This document shows positions 48,360 to 60,056 of a stretch of DNA of 64,000 nucleotides, piece by piece (positions within the stretch are counted from its first letter, which is position 1; each line of letters begins with the position of its first letter). The position numbers were made by a program, and so were the translations under genes. The notes beneath the pieces were generated by a model. It made no database searches, was not told where the DNA came from, and saw only the letters and a list, made by a program, of their open reading frames with translations. This DNA comes from Tolypeutes matacus (Eukaryota; Chordata; Mammalia; Cingulata; Chlamyphoridae), in the NCBI GenBank assembly GCA_026826555.1, contig JAKSZT010037198.1, positions 6,433,775 to 6,497,774 on the forward strand, given 5' to 3'.

Positions 48360-49005
48360 TGATAGTGTCCTTTGATTCACAAAGATTTTAGTGTTAATGA
48401 AGTCCAATTTATTTATTTTCCCTTTTGTTGCTTATGTTTTTGGTGTCATATGTAAGTATCTATTGCCAAATCTGAGTTGATGAAGATTTACCATGAAGTT
48501 TTCTTCCAAAAGTTTTATAGTTTTAGCTGATCCATTTTTGAGTTACTCTTTGTAATTTCATTCTTCTCCATGTGGAAATCCACTTGTCCCAGATCTGTTC
48601 ACTGAAGAGACTGGTCTTTCACCCTTTGACACTCTTGTTGAAAATTTACTGGCTATAGATGTATGATTTTATTTATGGATTCTCTGTTCTATTCCATTGG
48701 TGTACACTTCTATCCTTAAGCCAGTACCACACTGTACAATTAATTTTTATATATTAATCTTGTATCTTGCTATCATGCTAAATTTGTTAGTTCTAGTACT
48801 TCTTTGTAGATTCTATCAGATTTTTATAGATTGTCATCTCAAACACAGTTTTACTTCTTTTTTGAATCTGAATCCCTTCTGTTTCCTTTTCTTGTTTTAT
48901 CATGCTGACTAGAATCTCCAATACAATGTTAAATAGAAGTAGTGTGAGTAGACATCCTTGCCCTATTCCTGAATTTAAGAGGAAAATATCTCATCATCAG
49001 GTATT
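48360..49005 (-). mobile_element. Old L1 ORF2 fragment
   Basis: Reverse-complement L1 text (gattcacaaagattttagtg, ttccattggtgtacac, gcttgttttatcatgctgac-like). Confidence 0.75.
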
Positions 49006-49509
49006 GTATTAGTGTGCCAGGATGTTATTTTAAAAATTACCAAATACCATTGATTGTACACTTTGGATGAATTGTATGCTTTGTTAATATGTATCAATAA
49101 AATTCATTTATTTAAAAAAAAGCACACACACAATGGGTTGGTTTAAACAATAAGCATTTATTGGTTCACAGTTTCAGAGGCCAAAAGTCCATCATCAAGA
49201 TATCAGCAAGGCTTGCTCCCTATCCAAAGACTATACTGTTTTGGTGCTGACTGCTGGTGATCCTTGGACTTCCTTGGAACTTACCTCTGCCTCACGTCAC
49301 ATGGCAATGTCCTCTCCTTTCCTGTTTGCTCTTTTGGGTTTCCAGCTGTGGCTCTTTATAAGGCCTCCAGTAATTCATATCAAGGCCCACACTGTTTCAG
49401 TAGAGTCTTATTTGAACTAAAAATAATATCTTCAAGAGGTCCTAATATAGGAATGTGGATTAAGATGAAGAGCATATCTAAATTAGGTTACATAATTCAG
49501 TCTACCACA
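49006..49509. mobile_element. Probable LTR with a small L1 3' end inside
   Basis: Runs from TGTATTAGTGTGCC to TCTACCACA and has wording of a MaLR/ERVL-type LTR (tttcagaggccaaaagtcc, tccagctgtggctctttata). About 80 bases of L1 3' end with A tail (49040-49122) interrupt it. Flanking duplication not fixed. Confidence 0.55.
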
Positions 49510-50270
49510 GGTATGATGGTAGTTGTAGGTTTTCTTTCTTTTATGCTCTTTATGAACTTGAGGAAGTTCCCTTCTACTCCTGGTGTGCTGAGAGATTTTA
49601 ATGAGGAATGGGTATTGGAGTTTGTTAAATGCTGTGTCTGTTTATCATGTGGTTTTTTAGTTTGTTCATACAGTGAATTACATTTATTTTTAAAATATAT
49701 ATTTTTTTATTAGAGAAGTTGTGAGCTTAAAGAACAAAGATGCATAACATACAGAATTCCCATACATCACTTCTCTGCCAACACCTTGCGTTGTTGTGGA
49801 ATATTTGTTACAGATCATGAAAGAACTTAGCTTTCGTCCATTGTTTACATTTGGTATATTTTTTCCATACACCTCTGTTTTTAACACCATGTATTAGTAT
49901 TGTACATATGTTATAGTTCATGAGAGAACACTCTCATATTTGTACTATTAACCATAGTCCATCATCCACCACACAGTTCACTTTGTTATACAGTCCCATG
50001 CTTTGTACAGTCTATCTAAAGTGTGCGCTCAGTGGCTCTCACTTTCATCACAGAGTTGTGCAGTCATCACCTCAGTAAATTTTTGAAAGTTTTCTGTATA
50101 CGAAAAAAAAATTTCTTTTTTTTTAATGTTAAATACTGTTGCATTTCTAGGACAAAGCCCACTTGGTCATGATGTATTATACATTGTTGTATTTCATTTG
50201 TTAAAAATTTCTATCTTCTGTATGTTTAAAATTCCCATAATAAAATGTCTAAAAAAGAGAAACCTAACAG
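49510..50270 (-). mobile_element. Old L1 ORF2 fragment with a central insert
   Basis: L1 text at 49525-49650 and again at 50120-50230 (gcatttctaggacaaagccc). Between them, 49690-50115 is a different sequence ending in an A run (acatacagaattcccataca, ttatagttcatgagagaac), perhaps another L1 3'UTR. Confidence 0.6.
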
Positions 50271-50343
50271 AGAAAACAACCAAAATCAACAAGTACTCTT
50301 AAATAGATCCAGGACCAAACAAACCACCTGTAAAAAACATTTA

Positions 50344-50432
50344 GGGGGGAATGGATGTAGCTCAGTGGTTAAGCAACTGCTTCCCATGTACGAGGCCCTA
50401 GATTCAACACCCAGAACCTCTTAAAAAAAAAA
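50344..50432 (+). mobile_element. tRNA-derived SINE (Ala-type monomer)
   Basis: A monomer with a poly(A) tail. The short repeat atttaggg lies on both sides. Confidence 0.85.
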
Positions 50433-50649
50433 AAATTTAGGGCACAAGTGAGAAAACTTGAATTAAGTACTGTTATAATACAATATTAGGAAAACTACTA
50501 CTAATGGTTGGGTGTGATAAAATATTGTGGTTATGAAGGAAAGTGTCCTTATTTTTTATATAAAAGTTGTAAAGTTTCATAGGGTGAAATGTCTATAATT
50601 TACTTTTAAAATTTTCAGTAAAAAAAAAAATAGATAGTTCATGTTCATT

Positions 50650-51073
50650 TTTTTTTAAATTGACTTTACTTTTTCTTTTGGTGTACAGTTCTATGAGACT
50701 CCCCCGCCCGGCTTGCAGTCTGTGTCCATTTGCTGGGTGATCTTCTATGTCTGTTTCTTGCCTTCTCTTTCTCACTTTTCTCCTCCAGGCTTCACCGGGA
50801 TTTGATCCTGGGGACCTCCAATGTGGGAGAGAGGCACCCTGTCACCTGTGCCACCTCAGTTCCTGGTTTCTGGCGTGTCTTGCCTTGACTCTCCCGAGTC
50901 TCTCTTTTGTTGTATCATCATCTTGCTGCGTGGCTCGACGCACATCCATGAGGGCCTGGGCTGACCCACTTGCCTTTCTTTTTTTTTTTTTTACCAGGAG
51001 GTCCCAGGGATCAAACCTGGGTCCTTCCATATGGTAGACAGATGCCCAACCACTTGAGCCACATCCGCATCCC
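50650..51073 (-). mobile_element. Dimeric tRNA SINE
   Basis: Minus strand: monomer 1 (about 51073-50990), a linker with one GC-rich unit, a second tRNA-like unit (about 50860-50790) and a poly(A) tail. The duplication catgttcatt lies at 50640-50649 and 51074-51083. Same SINE as at 15512 and in the composites, here without the 5' and 3' modules. Confidence 0.9.
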
Positions 51074-51741
51074 CATGTTCATTGTTAAGCTATGTCAGAA
51101 GGATACTCCAAAAGAGAATGCACACAATTACTAAAACATTGTCAAAAAAAAAGTAAAAAAATTAAAAAGATACAGAAATATATAAATAAAATTCTGTATT
51201 GAATTGGTATGGTTTTTCCCAATGGAAAAAGTAACTAAATAATATTTCCTTCCCCCACCCCCTAAAGCCAGTTCCCAAATTCTGCTGTTCCTATGAAAAC
51301 CTGGTGTGGTCACAGCAAAACATATCTTCTCAGGCTTCATGCCTCATTCATTTAATGCATCCAGTACTATTCTGAGTGTTGGGAATACATCCAAAACAGG
51401 ACAAAAATCTCTCGTTAAAATTAATTCTAATAGAGAATTAAGCATAAAGAAAAAGTAAAAGTCAGAGATTCCCTGAGCAAAATATAGTATACCAGCAATA
51501 GAAAATAAACCCACTGCTAGCTAAAAGTAGAAAAGCATACTTCTAATGAAACATAAGTTGAAACTTCATAGTTTTCAAAAATTATACACTATAGTTTTCA
51601 AAATACTTTCATATACATCACCTTAGCTTAGTCTCATAAGGCTATAAGATATAATCAGGTATTACTATCCTCATTTTATAAATTAAAAATTCAAGGCTCA
51701 TAGAAAAGGTTAGTTTTTAAGTGGGAAAGCTAAACTAGAAG

Positions 51742-51834
51742 TTTTTTTTTTTTTTAAGGAAGTACTGGGGATTGAACCTGGGACCTCATTCATGGGAAGC
51801 AGGCACTCACCCATTAAGGTACACCCACTCCCCT
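51742..51834 (-). mobile_element. tRNA-derived SINE monomer
   Basis: The minus-strand monomer (gggtgtaccttaatgggtga ... ggttcaatccccagtac) ends in a T run. 51074-51741 and 51835-52007 show nothing recognised. Confidence 0.85.
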
Positions 51835-52015
51835 AAACCAGAACTGTAGATCTTCCAACTCACTGTCCAGAGTTCTGTCTATTACAATACAATTTCTCAT
51901 AGCAAAAGACACTTTTGTCTTGTAATTAGTTAAAGTGAAAAAGAATCTCATGAAGAGTCCCCAAATCAAAACTTCATGTTATAGAAAATTCAGACCAAAG
52001 TCCTTCTGTCTAGTT

Positions 52016-52208
52016 CAGGGATTCTTAACCTTTTTTGTTCCACAGACCCCTCTGCCAGTCAGATGAAAACCACAGACCCCTTACTAAGTCCACACTATAC
52101 TGTGTATTATTTAATAAATATATTACACCCACACCAACACATCCCCACAAGAATAATGTTTTTCTGAATTTCAATTCAAGCTCACGGACTCCTTGTTAAG
52201 AACCCATG
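52016..52208 (+). mobile_element. Small hAT-type DNA transposon (MITE)
   Basis: Terminal inverted repeats cagggattcttaac and gttaagaacccatg, and an 8-bp duplication gtctagtt (52008-52015) against ctctagtt (52209-52216). 193 bp, noncoding, mammal-wide type. Confidence 0.8.
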
Positions 52209-52216
52209 CTCTAGTT

Positions 52217-52475
52217 CCTTACCACTCAAAGTATGGTCCTTAAACCATCAGCACGACCTGAGAGCTTGGCAGAATGCAAAACCTCAAGCCTACTCCAGAA
52301 ACTACTGAATCAGAATCTATGTTTTTACCAAGATCTCCATATGACCCAACACACCCTAAAATTTGAGATCATTATTCTAGAACAGTGCTGTCCAAAAGAA
52401 CTTTCTATGATATGGGAGATGTTTTATATCTGCAATGTCCAATATAGCAGCCACTAGTGTTGGGCAGACAGTACC
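52217..52475 (+). mobile_element. MER20-like and MER5A-like hAT remnants
   Basis: 52217-52370 (caaagtatggtccttaaacc ... ctgaatcagaatctatg) resembles MER20. 52384-52475 (agtgctgtccaaaagaac ... atgtccaatatagcagccac) resembles MER5A. Both are ancient nonautonomous DNA transposons. Confidence 0.7.
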
Positions 52476-52647
52476 AATCTAGAACATTTAAGACTAGAAC
52501 TGTGCCTAAATATAATTCCTCACAATACCAATAACTAATAAGACTCCCATTACTCCAAGTATACTCTCCTGCAAAGTATACTGTAATACATCCAGAGCAA
52601 AATCAAAACTTTTTTTACAAGCACCCAACAATTCAAAACCTATCAGC

Positions 52648-52940
52648 AGGAGTGGATGTGGCTCAAGCAGTTGAGCACCCGCCACCCACATGGGAAGTCC
52701 CAGGTTCAGTTCCGGTGCCTCCTAAAGAAAACAGACAACAAGCAGACAATGAGCAAAAACAACAAGCAGACAACAAGCAAAGACAACAAGCAAAAACAAA
52801 ACAAGCAAACAACGAGTAAAACAGACAAGGGAGCCAACTCAGGGGAGCTGATGTGGCTCGGTGGTTGAGTACCGGCCTCCCACATACGAAGTCCTGGGTT
52901 CAATCCCCAGTCCTGGTACCTCAAAAAAAAAAAAAAAAAA
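52648..52940 (+). mobile_element. Dimeric tRNA SINE (acaacaagc-linked type)
   Basis: Two monomers (52650-52725 and 52850-52920) with a long linker of acaacaagcaaa-type repeats and a poly(A) tail. Confidence 0.88.
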
Positions 52941-53342
52941 CTTGCAGCCTATAGACATTTGAAATAGTCCTACACACTTAATTAACGAACTGCATTATAG
53001 AAGGCACATTTATGAAAGATTCTCATTTAATACTTACAAATAATTTTAATATGAGCTCTCAAAGGGGCAATCTTCAATTACCTTGAAATTCTGCTTATGT
53101 AAAACACTTTGGTCTCTGAATATGCCAGATAAACAGACTATTATTATAAAAAGTATCTAGGACAAGGATAAAGTTAGATTCCCTATTAAATTACAAGAAC
53201 TATCTACAATTTCTATTCCAGGGAATGGATGGAACAGGATATAAAATAATTCAAGGCCTTCAGTGTTGTATTAGCATTTCTAGTCTTTCTTGACAAAAGA
53301 AAATTAAACATATCCAATTCTGAGAACTTACAAGTTACTCCT

Positions 53343-53887
53343 TGCAGGATTTTGGCATTATTTATGAATTCCAAAAATAGATAATTGATTAAGTTTGTAA
53401 AATGGTCTATTCCTCTGGGTGGGATTAAATTATGATAAGGGCTTTGACTGGGCCACATCAGTAGGGCATTGAGTCCCCACCCACAGATAAAAGACATGGC
53501 AAAGGAGAGAGTTGGAGTTTTGATGCTGGAGTCTTGAGCTGGAGCCCTGGGAGGTAAGCACACAGAGGAGCTGGGTCATGAGGAAAGAAAGAACACCCCA
53601 GGAAGAGAAACAAACTGTTCGCCTAATAGTCTATATAGCTAGCCTTGTGGAGCTAACAGAGCAGCTGATCCTGGAAAGAGGCAAGGCCCGAGAAGAGGAA
53701 CCCAGGAAGCCTGAACCCTGGCAGATGTCGGCAGCCATCCTGCTCCAGCACATGGCCACAGACTTTGGTGAGGGAAGTAACTTAAGCTTTATGGCCTGGT
53801 AACTGTAAGCTTTTACCCCAAATAAATACCCTTCATAAAACCGATATCTGGTATTTTGCATCAGCAACCCTTTAGCTGACTAATACA
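53343..53887 (+). mobile_element. Solo LTR
   Basis: TGCAGGATTTTGG to GACTAATACA, with the perfect 5-bp duplication ctcct at 53338-53342 and 53888-53892. AATAAA (about 53820-53825) lies about 65 bases before the 3' end and a weak TATA-like gataaaaga at about 53486. The intact edges define the family shared with 27080 and 32496. Confidence 0.9.
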
Positions 53888-53892
53888 CTCCT

Positions 53893-55050
53893 AAAGTCCC
53901 CTGCATATAGTAATTTGTAATTTGGCTGACAACTGAATCTGAATTCCACCATGGAAGGGGATACCTATCTTATGGGGGAATGTGGAATAAGTTATAATGA
54001 CCTACCAGAAGGAAAGCGGGAGTTACCACCCATACCCTCCCCCACCAAACTGTAGAAGGAAATGTGAATGCTCCCAAATTTTAGGAAGATGTTAGGATTA
54101 GGAAGATCCCATTCTTACCAATGGAGAGAGAAATGAGAGGAGGATGCAAACCCTGCCTGGAATGAAGACTGAGATGATAAGATGCAAATCCAGAGAAGCT
54201 TGCTGGCCTGACCCTGAGTCTACAATGGATTATTAAAGGAGGGGCAGAGGATAAGCCAGTCAGTGGTAGATAGTTAAAGGTAGATGAAGACTGAGTCTAG
54301 CAGCCAAATCTCTTACTTGGCCATTCCCTTCTATTCTGCCCATAATATCTGATGGCACATTAAAAATTTTCAGAGATACTTTTCTATATGAGGGACATTC
54401 TATACTATGGTAGTTACATAAGGGTTCCAGAAGATCCAGGGACATACCTTCACAAATTAAAAAAAAAAAAAAAAAAAGGTATACTGTATATCTCTATACT
54501 TAAAGTCTAATTTGCAGTTTACTTAAAGTCTAATGACTGTTTTATATTTCCATGTGATTCTTGACAAAGATCAAAAACCCAACACCTTAGAAGAACAATT
54601 CCTAAAGTCAAAGTAGTCTTCCTATGGGGAAAAAAAATTTTTTAAGAGTTTTTAATGCACAACAGAGAAAATCAAATGCCACCAAGATTTTTATAGGAAA
54701 ATTTATGAGATAAGAGTTCTCCAAGGAACTAGAGTTTAAAAAAAAAAAATTCTCCCAAGATGCTTCCACATCGGCCCTTCCACAATCCACAAATACTCTT
54801 GATAAATCCCAACACTGTAAGAAATGCACATCAAAAAATCTTTCTGAACATACTGTAAGTGCTAACAGCTTAGACCGACTCATTATGACTTGTATTAATA
54901 CTGTCAGCCCAATAAAGGCCTCTCATTGTCTACCACATTATTAATATTTAGTAAAATGCACAGCTCATTCATAAACGCTGTGTCAGTTTTGGAAAATGTA
55001 TATAACCTGTGTATAAGGCACTATTCAAGCCATTTTTAAAACCTTCTGAG
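53893..55050. other. Intron sequence with no recognised feature
   Basis: Mixed AT-rich sequence with a poly(A) run at 54458-54478. No repeat named, no exon signals that I would trust. Confidence 0.45.
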
Positions 55051-55228
55051 GGAAGCAGATGTGGCTCAAGCAGTTGGGCACCCGCCTACCACATGGGAGG
55101 TCCTGGGTTCTGTTCCAGGTACCTCCTAAAGACACGCACACAATGAACAGACACAGAGAGCAGACAGTGAGCACAAAACAATGAGGGGAGGGGGGCGGGA
55201 AATACATAAAATAAATCTTAGGGGGGAA
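55051..55228 (+). mobile_element. DAS-type tRNA SINE
   Basis: A monomer plus a ca/ga-rich body and an (aaat)-like end. The flanks aaaccttctg and aaacctctgg are probably the duplication. Confidence 0.85.
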
Positions 55229-55605
55229 AAAACCTCTGGGAAGTTAATGCTTAATGGGTACAGAGTTTCTGTCTGGGGTGATGGAAAAGTAGAAGGTGGT
55301 GATGGTAGCAAAACACTGTGAATGTAATTAACGTCAATGAAGTATATAGTTAAAATGGTTAAAATGGGAAATTTTATGTTGCATATGTGTTACCACAATA
55401 AAAATTTTAAAAACTTCTGGCCTTGAAAGACAATAGAAATGCAACTCCTGCAAGAAATGGCTTCCCTTTCTAATGCTTACTCAAGCAGACAGTGGAACCA
55501 AATGTCAGATTAGATGCCACCTTCTAGATGGACATACTATATATTTATTAAAATAACATACCTGGCAGAAAATGATTTCTTAAATATGATATAAAAACAC
55601 TCTCC

Positions 55606-56594
55606 ATGTCCTGATTCTGTGATAATCAGGGTGGGCTAAACATTCGCTATATTAGAAACCATGCATGTGTCCCCAGACCTCGTTTTCCTCCCTAGGTCTG
55701 GTTTTTAGAGTGCTGGTGATAAACTAAGCCTGATTTATTATATGTCCATCCTGTATGGGAAAAGACTGTAACTCTAGGTATCTCTGGTCAACCTTAAGAG
55801 ATATAGCAGGGGGCTATATCTGGTTGGCGTCCATCTCCCATATGGAGGGACCTGGGTTCGATCCCCGGGACCTCCTGGTAAAAATTTAAAAAATATATGG
55901 AAGGTGCGTGGGCCGCCAGGCCCTGTGCGCGGGCGCATCACCAGTTCCCGCGAGCCACACAGCAAGATGATGACATAATAGGAGAGTGACACAAGGGAGA
56001 GGCAAGATGAGACGTACCGAAAAACCAGCAACTAAGGTTGCGCGGGCAGGATGCCTCTCTCCTACATCAGAGATTCCAAGGATTGAATCCCAGTGAAGAC
56101 AGGAGGAGAAGGATGAGAAGAGAGGGCAGAAAATGGACACAGAGTTGCCCAGCGAATGGACACAGAAACAGCAAAAATAGGGGGGAGGGGGAAGGGGTGT
56201 AAAAATGGATAAAAGTAAATAAATAAATAAATCCTTAAAAAATAAAAATAAATAAAAATATAAAAAGAGAGAAAGAAAATATGCCCTGTTTTAATATATT
56301 TGTAATATATATGCCCTGTTGTAATATATTTCCTAACTTTATGCTCTTGTTTCTGATTATACTATGGTGAATTCTTGTTTCTAACTGACCTTAGTTTAGC
56401 TGTCAAAAGGGCATTTAACTTGCCATTTTTCTCAAAGGGTACATGCTTTGGGAGTTTTGTAGGAAATATTTGTTTTGTTTGTTTGTTTTTAACTTTCTGG
56501 TTCAAAGATATATCCAACCTTTTCTCTCCTTACTTTTCATAAAGTCTCTCCCTATAATTGTTAGAAATGATTAAAAGTCTCCTGAGAGTGAAGC

Positions 56595-56620
<26 letters not shown>
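55606..56620 (+). mobile_element. Composite retroposon, copy 3, with a different 3' end
   Basis: Shares the 5' module (55606-55810), SINE monomer (55811-55880), about two GC-rich units (55905-55952), second tRNA-like unit (about 56030-56105) and (aaat)n stretch with copies 1 and 2. From about 56275 the usual 3' module is replaced by 320 bases of other sequence ending ATTAAA (56570-56575) and a poly(A) tail from 56595. The perfect 13-bp duplication aaaaacactctcc lies at 55593-55605 and 56621-56633, so the whole is one insertion. Confidence 0.88.
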
Positions 56621-56626
<6 letters not shown>

Positions 56627-56633
56627 ACTCTCC

Positions 56634-56985
56634 ATAAAAGAAAAAAACCTGAAAAATTCAGTTTACTAAAATTAAGACTTTTCTCACCAAAAGATTATGA
56701 TGAGATAAACAGGCAAGTCACTAACTGGGGAAAGGATATTTGAAACCCATAAACTAACAAATAATTAGTATCCAGAATATATAAAGAACTCTTAAAAATA
56801 GATCAGAAAAAAAGATAAACCCAAAATAATAAGGCCAAGAATCTGAACACACACTTCACAGAAGCACAAATGGCCAATGAACATAAAAGATGCTTAAATT
56901 AGGGAAATGTATTGAAAAAATATATAAAAGTCTGACAATGGCAAGTGTTGGGGAGGAAATGAAGCAGCCAAAACACACTCTTCTG
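56634..56985 (+). mobile_element. Old L1 ORF2 fragment
   Basis: Text such as ttctcaccaaaagattatg, agtatccagaatatataaag and cacaaatggccaatgaacat. Confidence 0.75.
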
Positions 56986-57395
56986 GCGCTTCACACAAAA
57001 ACCACAAATTTCACAATTACCGTGAGCCAACTCAGTGAATCAAACATGGGAAGTGTTTAGTCATCATCATCAGTAAGCAACTGATAATGACCAATCCAGC
57101 ATTCTGAAAACACATGCAGATTACTGCCAAATACAAATTTTGGCCTGCAGTGACCTGAGTGCAATCTGACTCAGAAGCCTTTTAGTCCCTTGTCCAGTTT
57201 ATCCAGTTTACTTTGTGAAGTATGAAACATTCAGGTGTTCATTTCCTCCTAGATTGCTGATGATATCATAAGTGACTAAAATTTTAATGAACTATTTTAT
57301 ACTACTACTTCAATGAAAGCAAAGAGTTTAAAATAGCATTACATTAAAACTAGTGCTTATCCTTTATTTTATAGGAACTGGTATGGCCCTGTGAC
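56986..57395. other. Intron sequence with no recognised feature
   Basis: No repeat that I can name. The complexity is normal, and it would be a reasonable place to look for conserved noncoding sequence. Confidence 0.4.
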
Positions 57396-57399
57396 CACT

Positions 57400-57640
57400 T
57401 AAGAGAGGCAAAATGGTGCACAGAGGCAGCATGGGCATTGAGGTTGAAGAGATCTGAATTCAAATCCAGACTCTACCTTAATACCTGTAAACTCAGTTAA
57501 ATTACTCAACTTTTCTAAACCTCAATTTCCTTAATACATAAAAAGCATGCATACAACCTACCTACCTAATCAAATTGTGAGGATTAAGTGAGATTATGCA
57601 ATGTGTTTAACAATGTCCATTATCAATGCCTTTTCCTTTC
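57400..57640 (+). repeat. MIR SINE
   Basis: Ancient tRNA-derived SINE: gatctgaattcaaatccaga, aattactcaacttttctaaa, ctcaatttccttaatac and gaggattaagtgagat. Confidence 0.85.
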
Positions 57641-59300
57641 TAAATCTTGCTATCCTCACCTAAAATTTTTAAAGCCTGAAATTATAACCTTCAATTCATA
57701 GGAAACTATATATTACTCTTACATTCAAATTATTTTCCCATATTACAGGAACCAGAACCCTACAGAAGAGTGATACCCTGCTTCTTTCTCTAACTTCTGT
57801 AAGAAATTAAGATTCTGTAAGAGAGGATGGATTCACTTGTCTTCGTGGTATAGAAGCCAGGGTTCCCACATTGTGCGACTAAACTTAGGTGATTTCTAAC
57901 CTTCTTTCCAATTCATGGATTTTTTTTGATTCTAAGAAAAATTCTATTTAATGTTTTAAGGCACTGCATACTACCCTTTGAATTTCTTGGGAAAGATGAT
58001 CTAAAGAGAATTGCCTGGTTAGTGACAAATTGATGATGGCATTTCTTTTTTTGGTTAGTCACTGGAAAAAGTTTACATTTACACTTAAAAACCTCAACAT
58101 ATTCAACAATATATATAGAACAGGAAAAATGTGTAATACTGGCATCTACACTCTGTTATAATGCTGAAAACACTCAGAATTTTAATCACTGAATTAAATT
58201 TCTGGGGTCTTCATTTTAAATACCTTACCACAGTCACGAGAAGTATAAAAGAAAAGAAGTACAAGATAAAGTGACATTATCAAAGAAGGGTGACCTAACA
58301 ACCACCATTGATGAGAACTGTCTACAGACCTAATATCTCATCAGGGTAGTGTTGCTGTCTTTTTCAAAATCAAAATGAAAAATAAAATCTGTCAGATACA
58401 CAAAAAATATGTCATGATAAGGTATCGAGTCTTAAACACGAAACATGAGAGAAATTCAGGAAGTTTTTATATTCAAATACTTTAGTTTTCTTCCTTTGCC
58501 TTCATTTCTAAAATAACACTATTTTTTCCACAGAGGCCATACTAGTTCAATAAGTTATTTACCAACCTGCTGTGAAGTGATAGAGATCCTCACTAAAGAC
58601 AAAATACCAAAGAAACATTAATTTTCCCATTTCCATAATTATAATGGATCCTATCGATGCAACCCACAGTAGGCATTCAATAAATTTTGAATGAATAAGT
58701 AGAATGAATAGGAAAGATTATAAACAAAAGTTTAATTTTAAAAATACATTTAAAGAAAATAAGTGAACGCAGACGTAATTCCTTTAGACTTTGGACATTT
58801 CATGTTCTCTGATTTATGATAATACTGGAACTTTCACTTTACGCTAGGAAGTTAAGTAGAAAGGGTTATCTATTACTGAAGAGTAAGTTTTTCCCACCAT
58901 CAAATCTGGCAAAATCCAAAAGGGAAACAGCCATCATATGTATCGAAATTCTCAAAACTAATCTTAGAACTGAGGAAATAGAAGCACTAGTATGTGGGTT
59001 TAGAACAGAATATATTTAATAGTCAACTCCATTACCAAATATGGCTTTGCAACACTCTGTGGTGTCTAAAAGCTCTTAAATTTTTATTTCAGTTTAACTT
59101 AAAATGTATTTTATGCCCAGACATACTTTTAAGAAGCTTGTCTGGAAATATCATTAAAGGTCAGAGATCACTGGTACAGCACACCAAATAAACGCACTAA
59201 TCTCGACATTTCACAAGAAAGACTGGGAGGTGTTTTAGAGACCCAGGTGGGCTCTACAGGTAAATCTCCACCCAAGAAACAAATCAAAAAAGCAAGATAT
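57641..59300. other. Promoter-proximal part of intron 1
   Basis: Mostly unassigned sequence, with an L2-like end at about 58640-58705 (ggcattcaataaattttgaatg). This is the longest stretch of intron 1 free of SINEs and young L1s, directly downstream of the UBAP1 promoter. Confidence 0.5.
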
Positions 59301-59915
59301 TTACACCTGGAGAAGACCAGACAATGCCAAAGATATGCCCAAATCTCACTGAGCCCAGGTCGGGGGTCCTCTCTTTCTCCCTAATCTCATCGCCTCAGGG
59401 AGAACTAAATCTGCTTTTCACGCCCCCAGCTCACCCTCAACTCCCCATCACCTTCATTACTAAAATCCGGGTCCCCTTCCCCGTCATCGTTCACCTAGTT
59501 CCTACCTGGGTCTCACTCCAACCAGACTTTGTCGGCGGCACCTATCTTCCCCTTAATCCGTATTGATTATTCCACATCCCTTCTGCCCTCCGCCCCTTCA
59601 ACCTCAATCCTCTCACTCCGACTCTTTCCCAGAATCCACCCCAAATCACCTATCTCCGGCCCCTTCTCCCTCCCACTCTCCACCCCCAGCTCAGGCTCTT
59701 TACATCTCGCGCGGCCTCCAGCCCCTTCTACAGGTTCCCTGCCCCACGCGTTTCCCAATACAGGCCCCTTCCCCCCACCCCCCCCCTCTTTACCCCCTCC
59801 CACAGAAAGAGGCCCTCTCACCTGAACTGCCGCGGCTGCCACCGTCCCAGAAGCCGAAGGGTGCGGGCGCCGGCCGGCCGCCCAGGCTCGGTCCCCGCTG
59901 AGCTCCTGACGACCC

Positions 59916-60002
59916 CTAGGGAGAGCCAACGCCACCACCTCCAACTCTGCCTGCCCCAGGCCAGGCCGTCACCGTAACCACCACCAGCACCGCAGCAGCC
60001 AT
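59916..60002 (-). CDS. Possible upstream ORF, 28 codons, in UBAP1 exon 1
   Basis: A minus-strand ATG at 60002-60000 in a strong context (A at -3, G at +4) opens [20 protein letters not shown] and ends with TAG at 59918-59916, before the splice donor. If transcription starts upstream of 60002 this frame would be met before the UBAP1 ATG and could damp translation. The same bases form a YY1-like motif, so the ATG may be a by-product of that site. Peptide function unknown and doubtful. Confidence 0.4.
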   Translation of the reverse strand: MAAAVLVVVTVTAWPGAGRVGGGGVGSP

Positions 60003-60006
60003 GTTG
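59994..60006 (-). promoter_or_regulatory. YY1-like motif at the probable start site
   Basis: Minus strand CAACATGGCTGCT resembles the YY1 core (AAnATGGCGGC) with one change. YY1 sites at such positions often lie just downstream of transcription starts. Confidence 0.5.
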
Positions 60007-60039
60007 AATCCCTACTTCCCTCCTCCTTCCCCCACCGCT

Positions 60040-60047
60040 CCGCCCCC
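60040..60047 (-). promoter_or_regulatory. GC box
   Basis: GGGGGCGG on the minus strand, a likely Sp-family site, about 40 bases upstream of the YY1-like motif. Confidence 0.55.
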
Positions 60048-60056
60048 TTGGGCGTC

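Larger units (their letters stand above)
59822..60010 (-). other. UBAP1: UBAP1 exon 1 (5' UTR), 5' edge approximate
   Basis: On the minus strand the GC-rich sequence ends GGCAGTTCAG followed by the donor gtgagagg (59821 and below), a good splice site for joining to the exon at 8067. The transcription start cannot be read from sequence. I put it just upstream of the YY1-like motif near 60002, so about 60005-60050. The exon carries one ATG (60002) with a short frame and no frame continuing into the UBAP1 protein. Confidence 0.75.

Noticed and set aside
49264..49713. A 149-codon plus-strand frame
   Set aside because: It spans an LTR-like repeat and reversed L1 text with no shared domain and no splice support.
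59529..59901. Overlapping plus-strand frames of about 100 codons rich in Pro and Ser
   Set aside because: They lie in the C-rich antisense of the UBAP1 promoter. The composition explains the open frames and the peptides have no recognisable domain.
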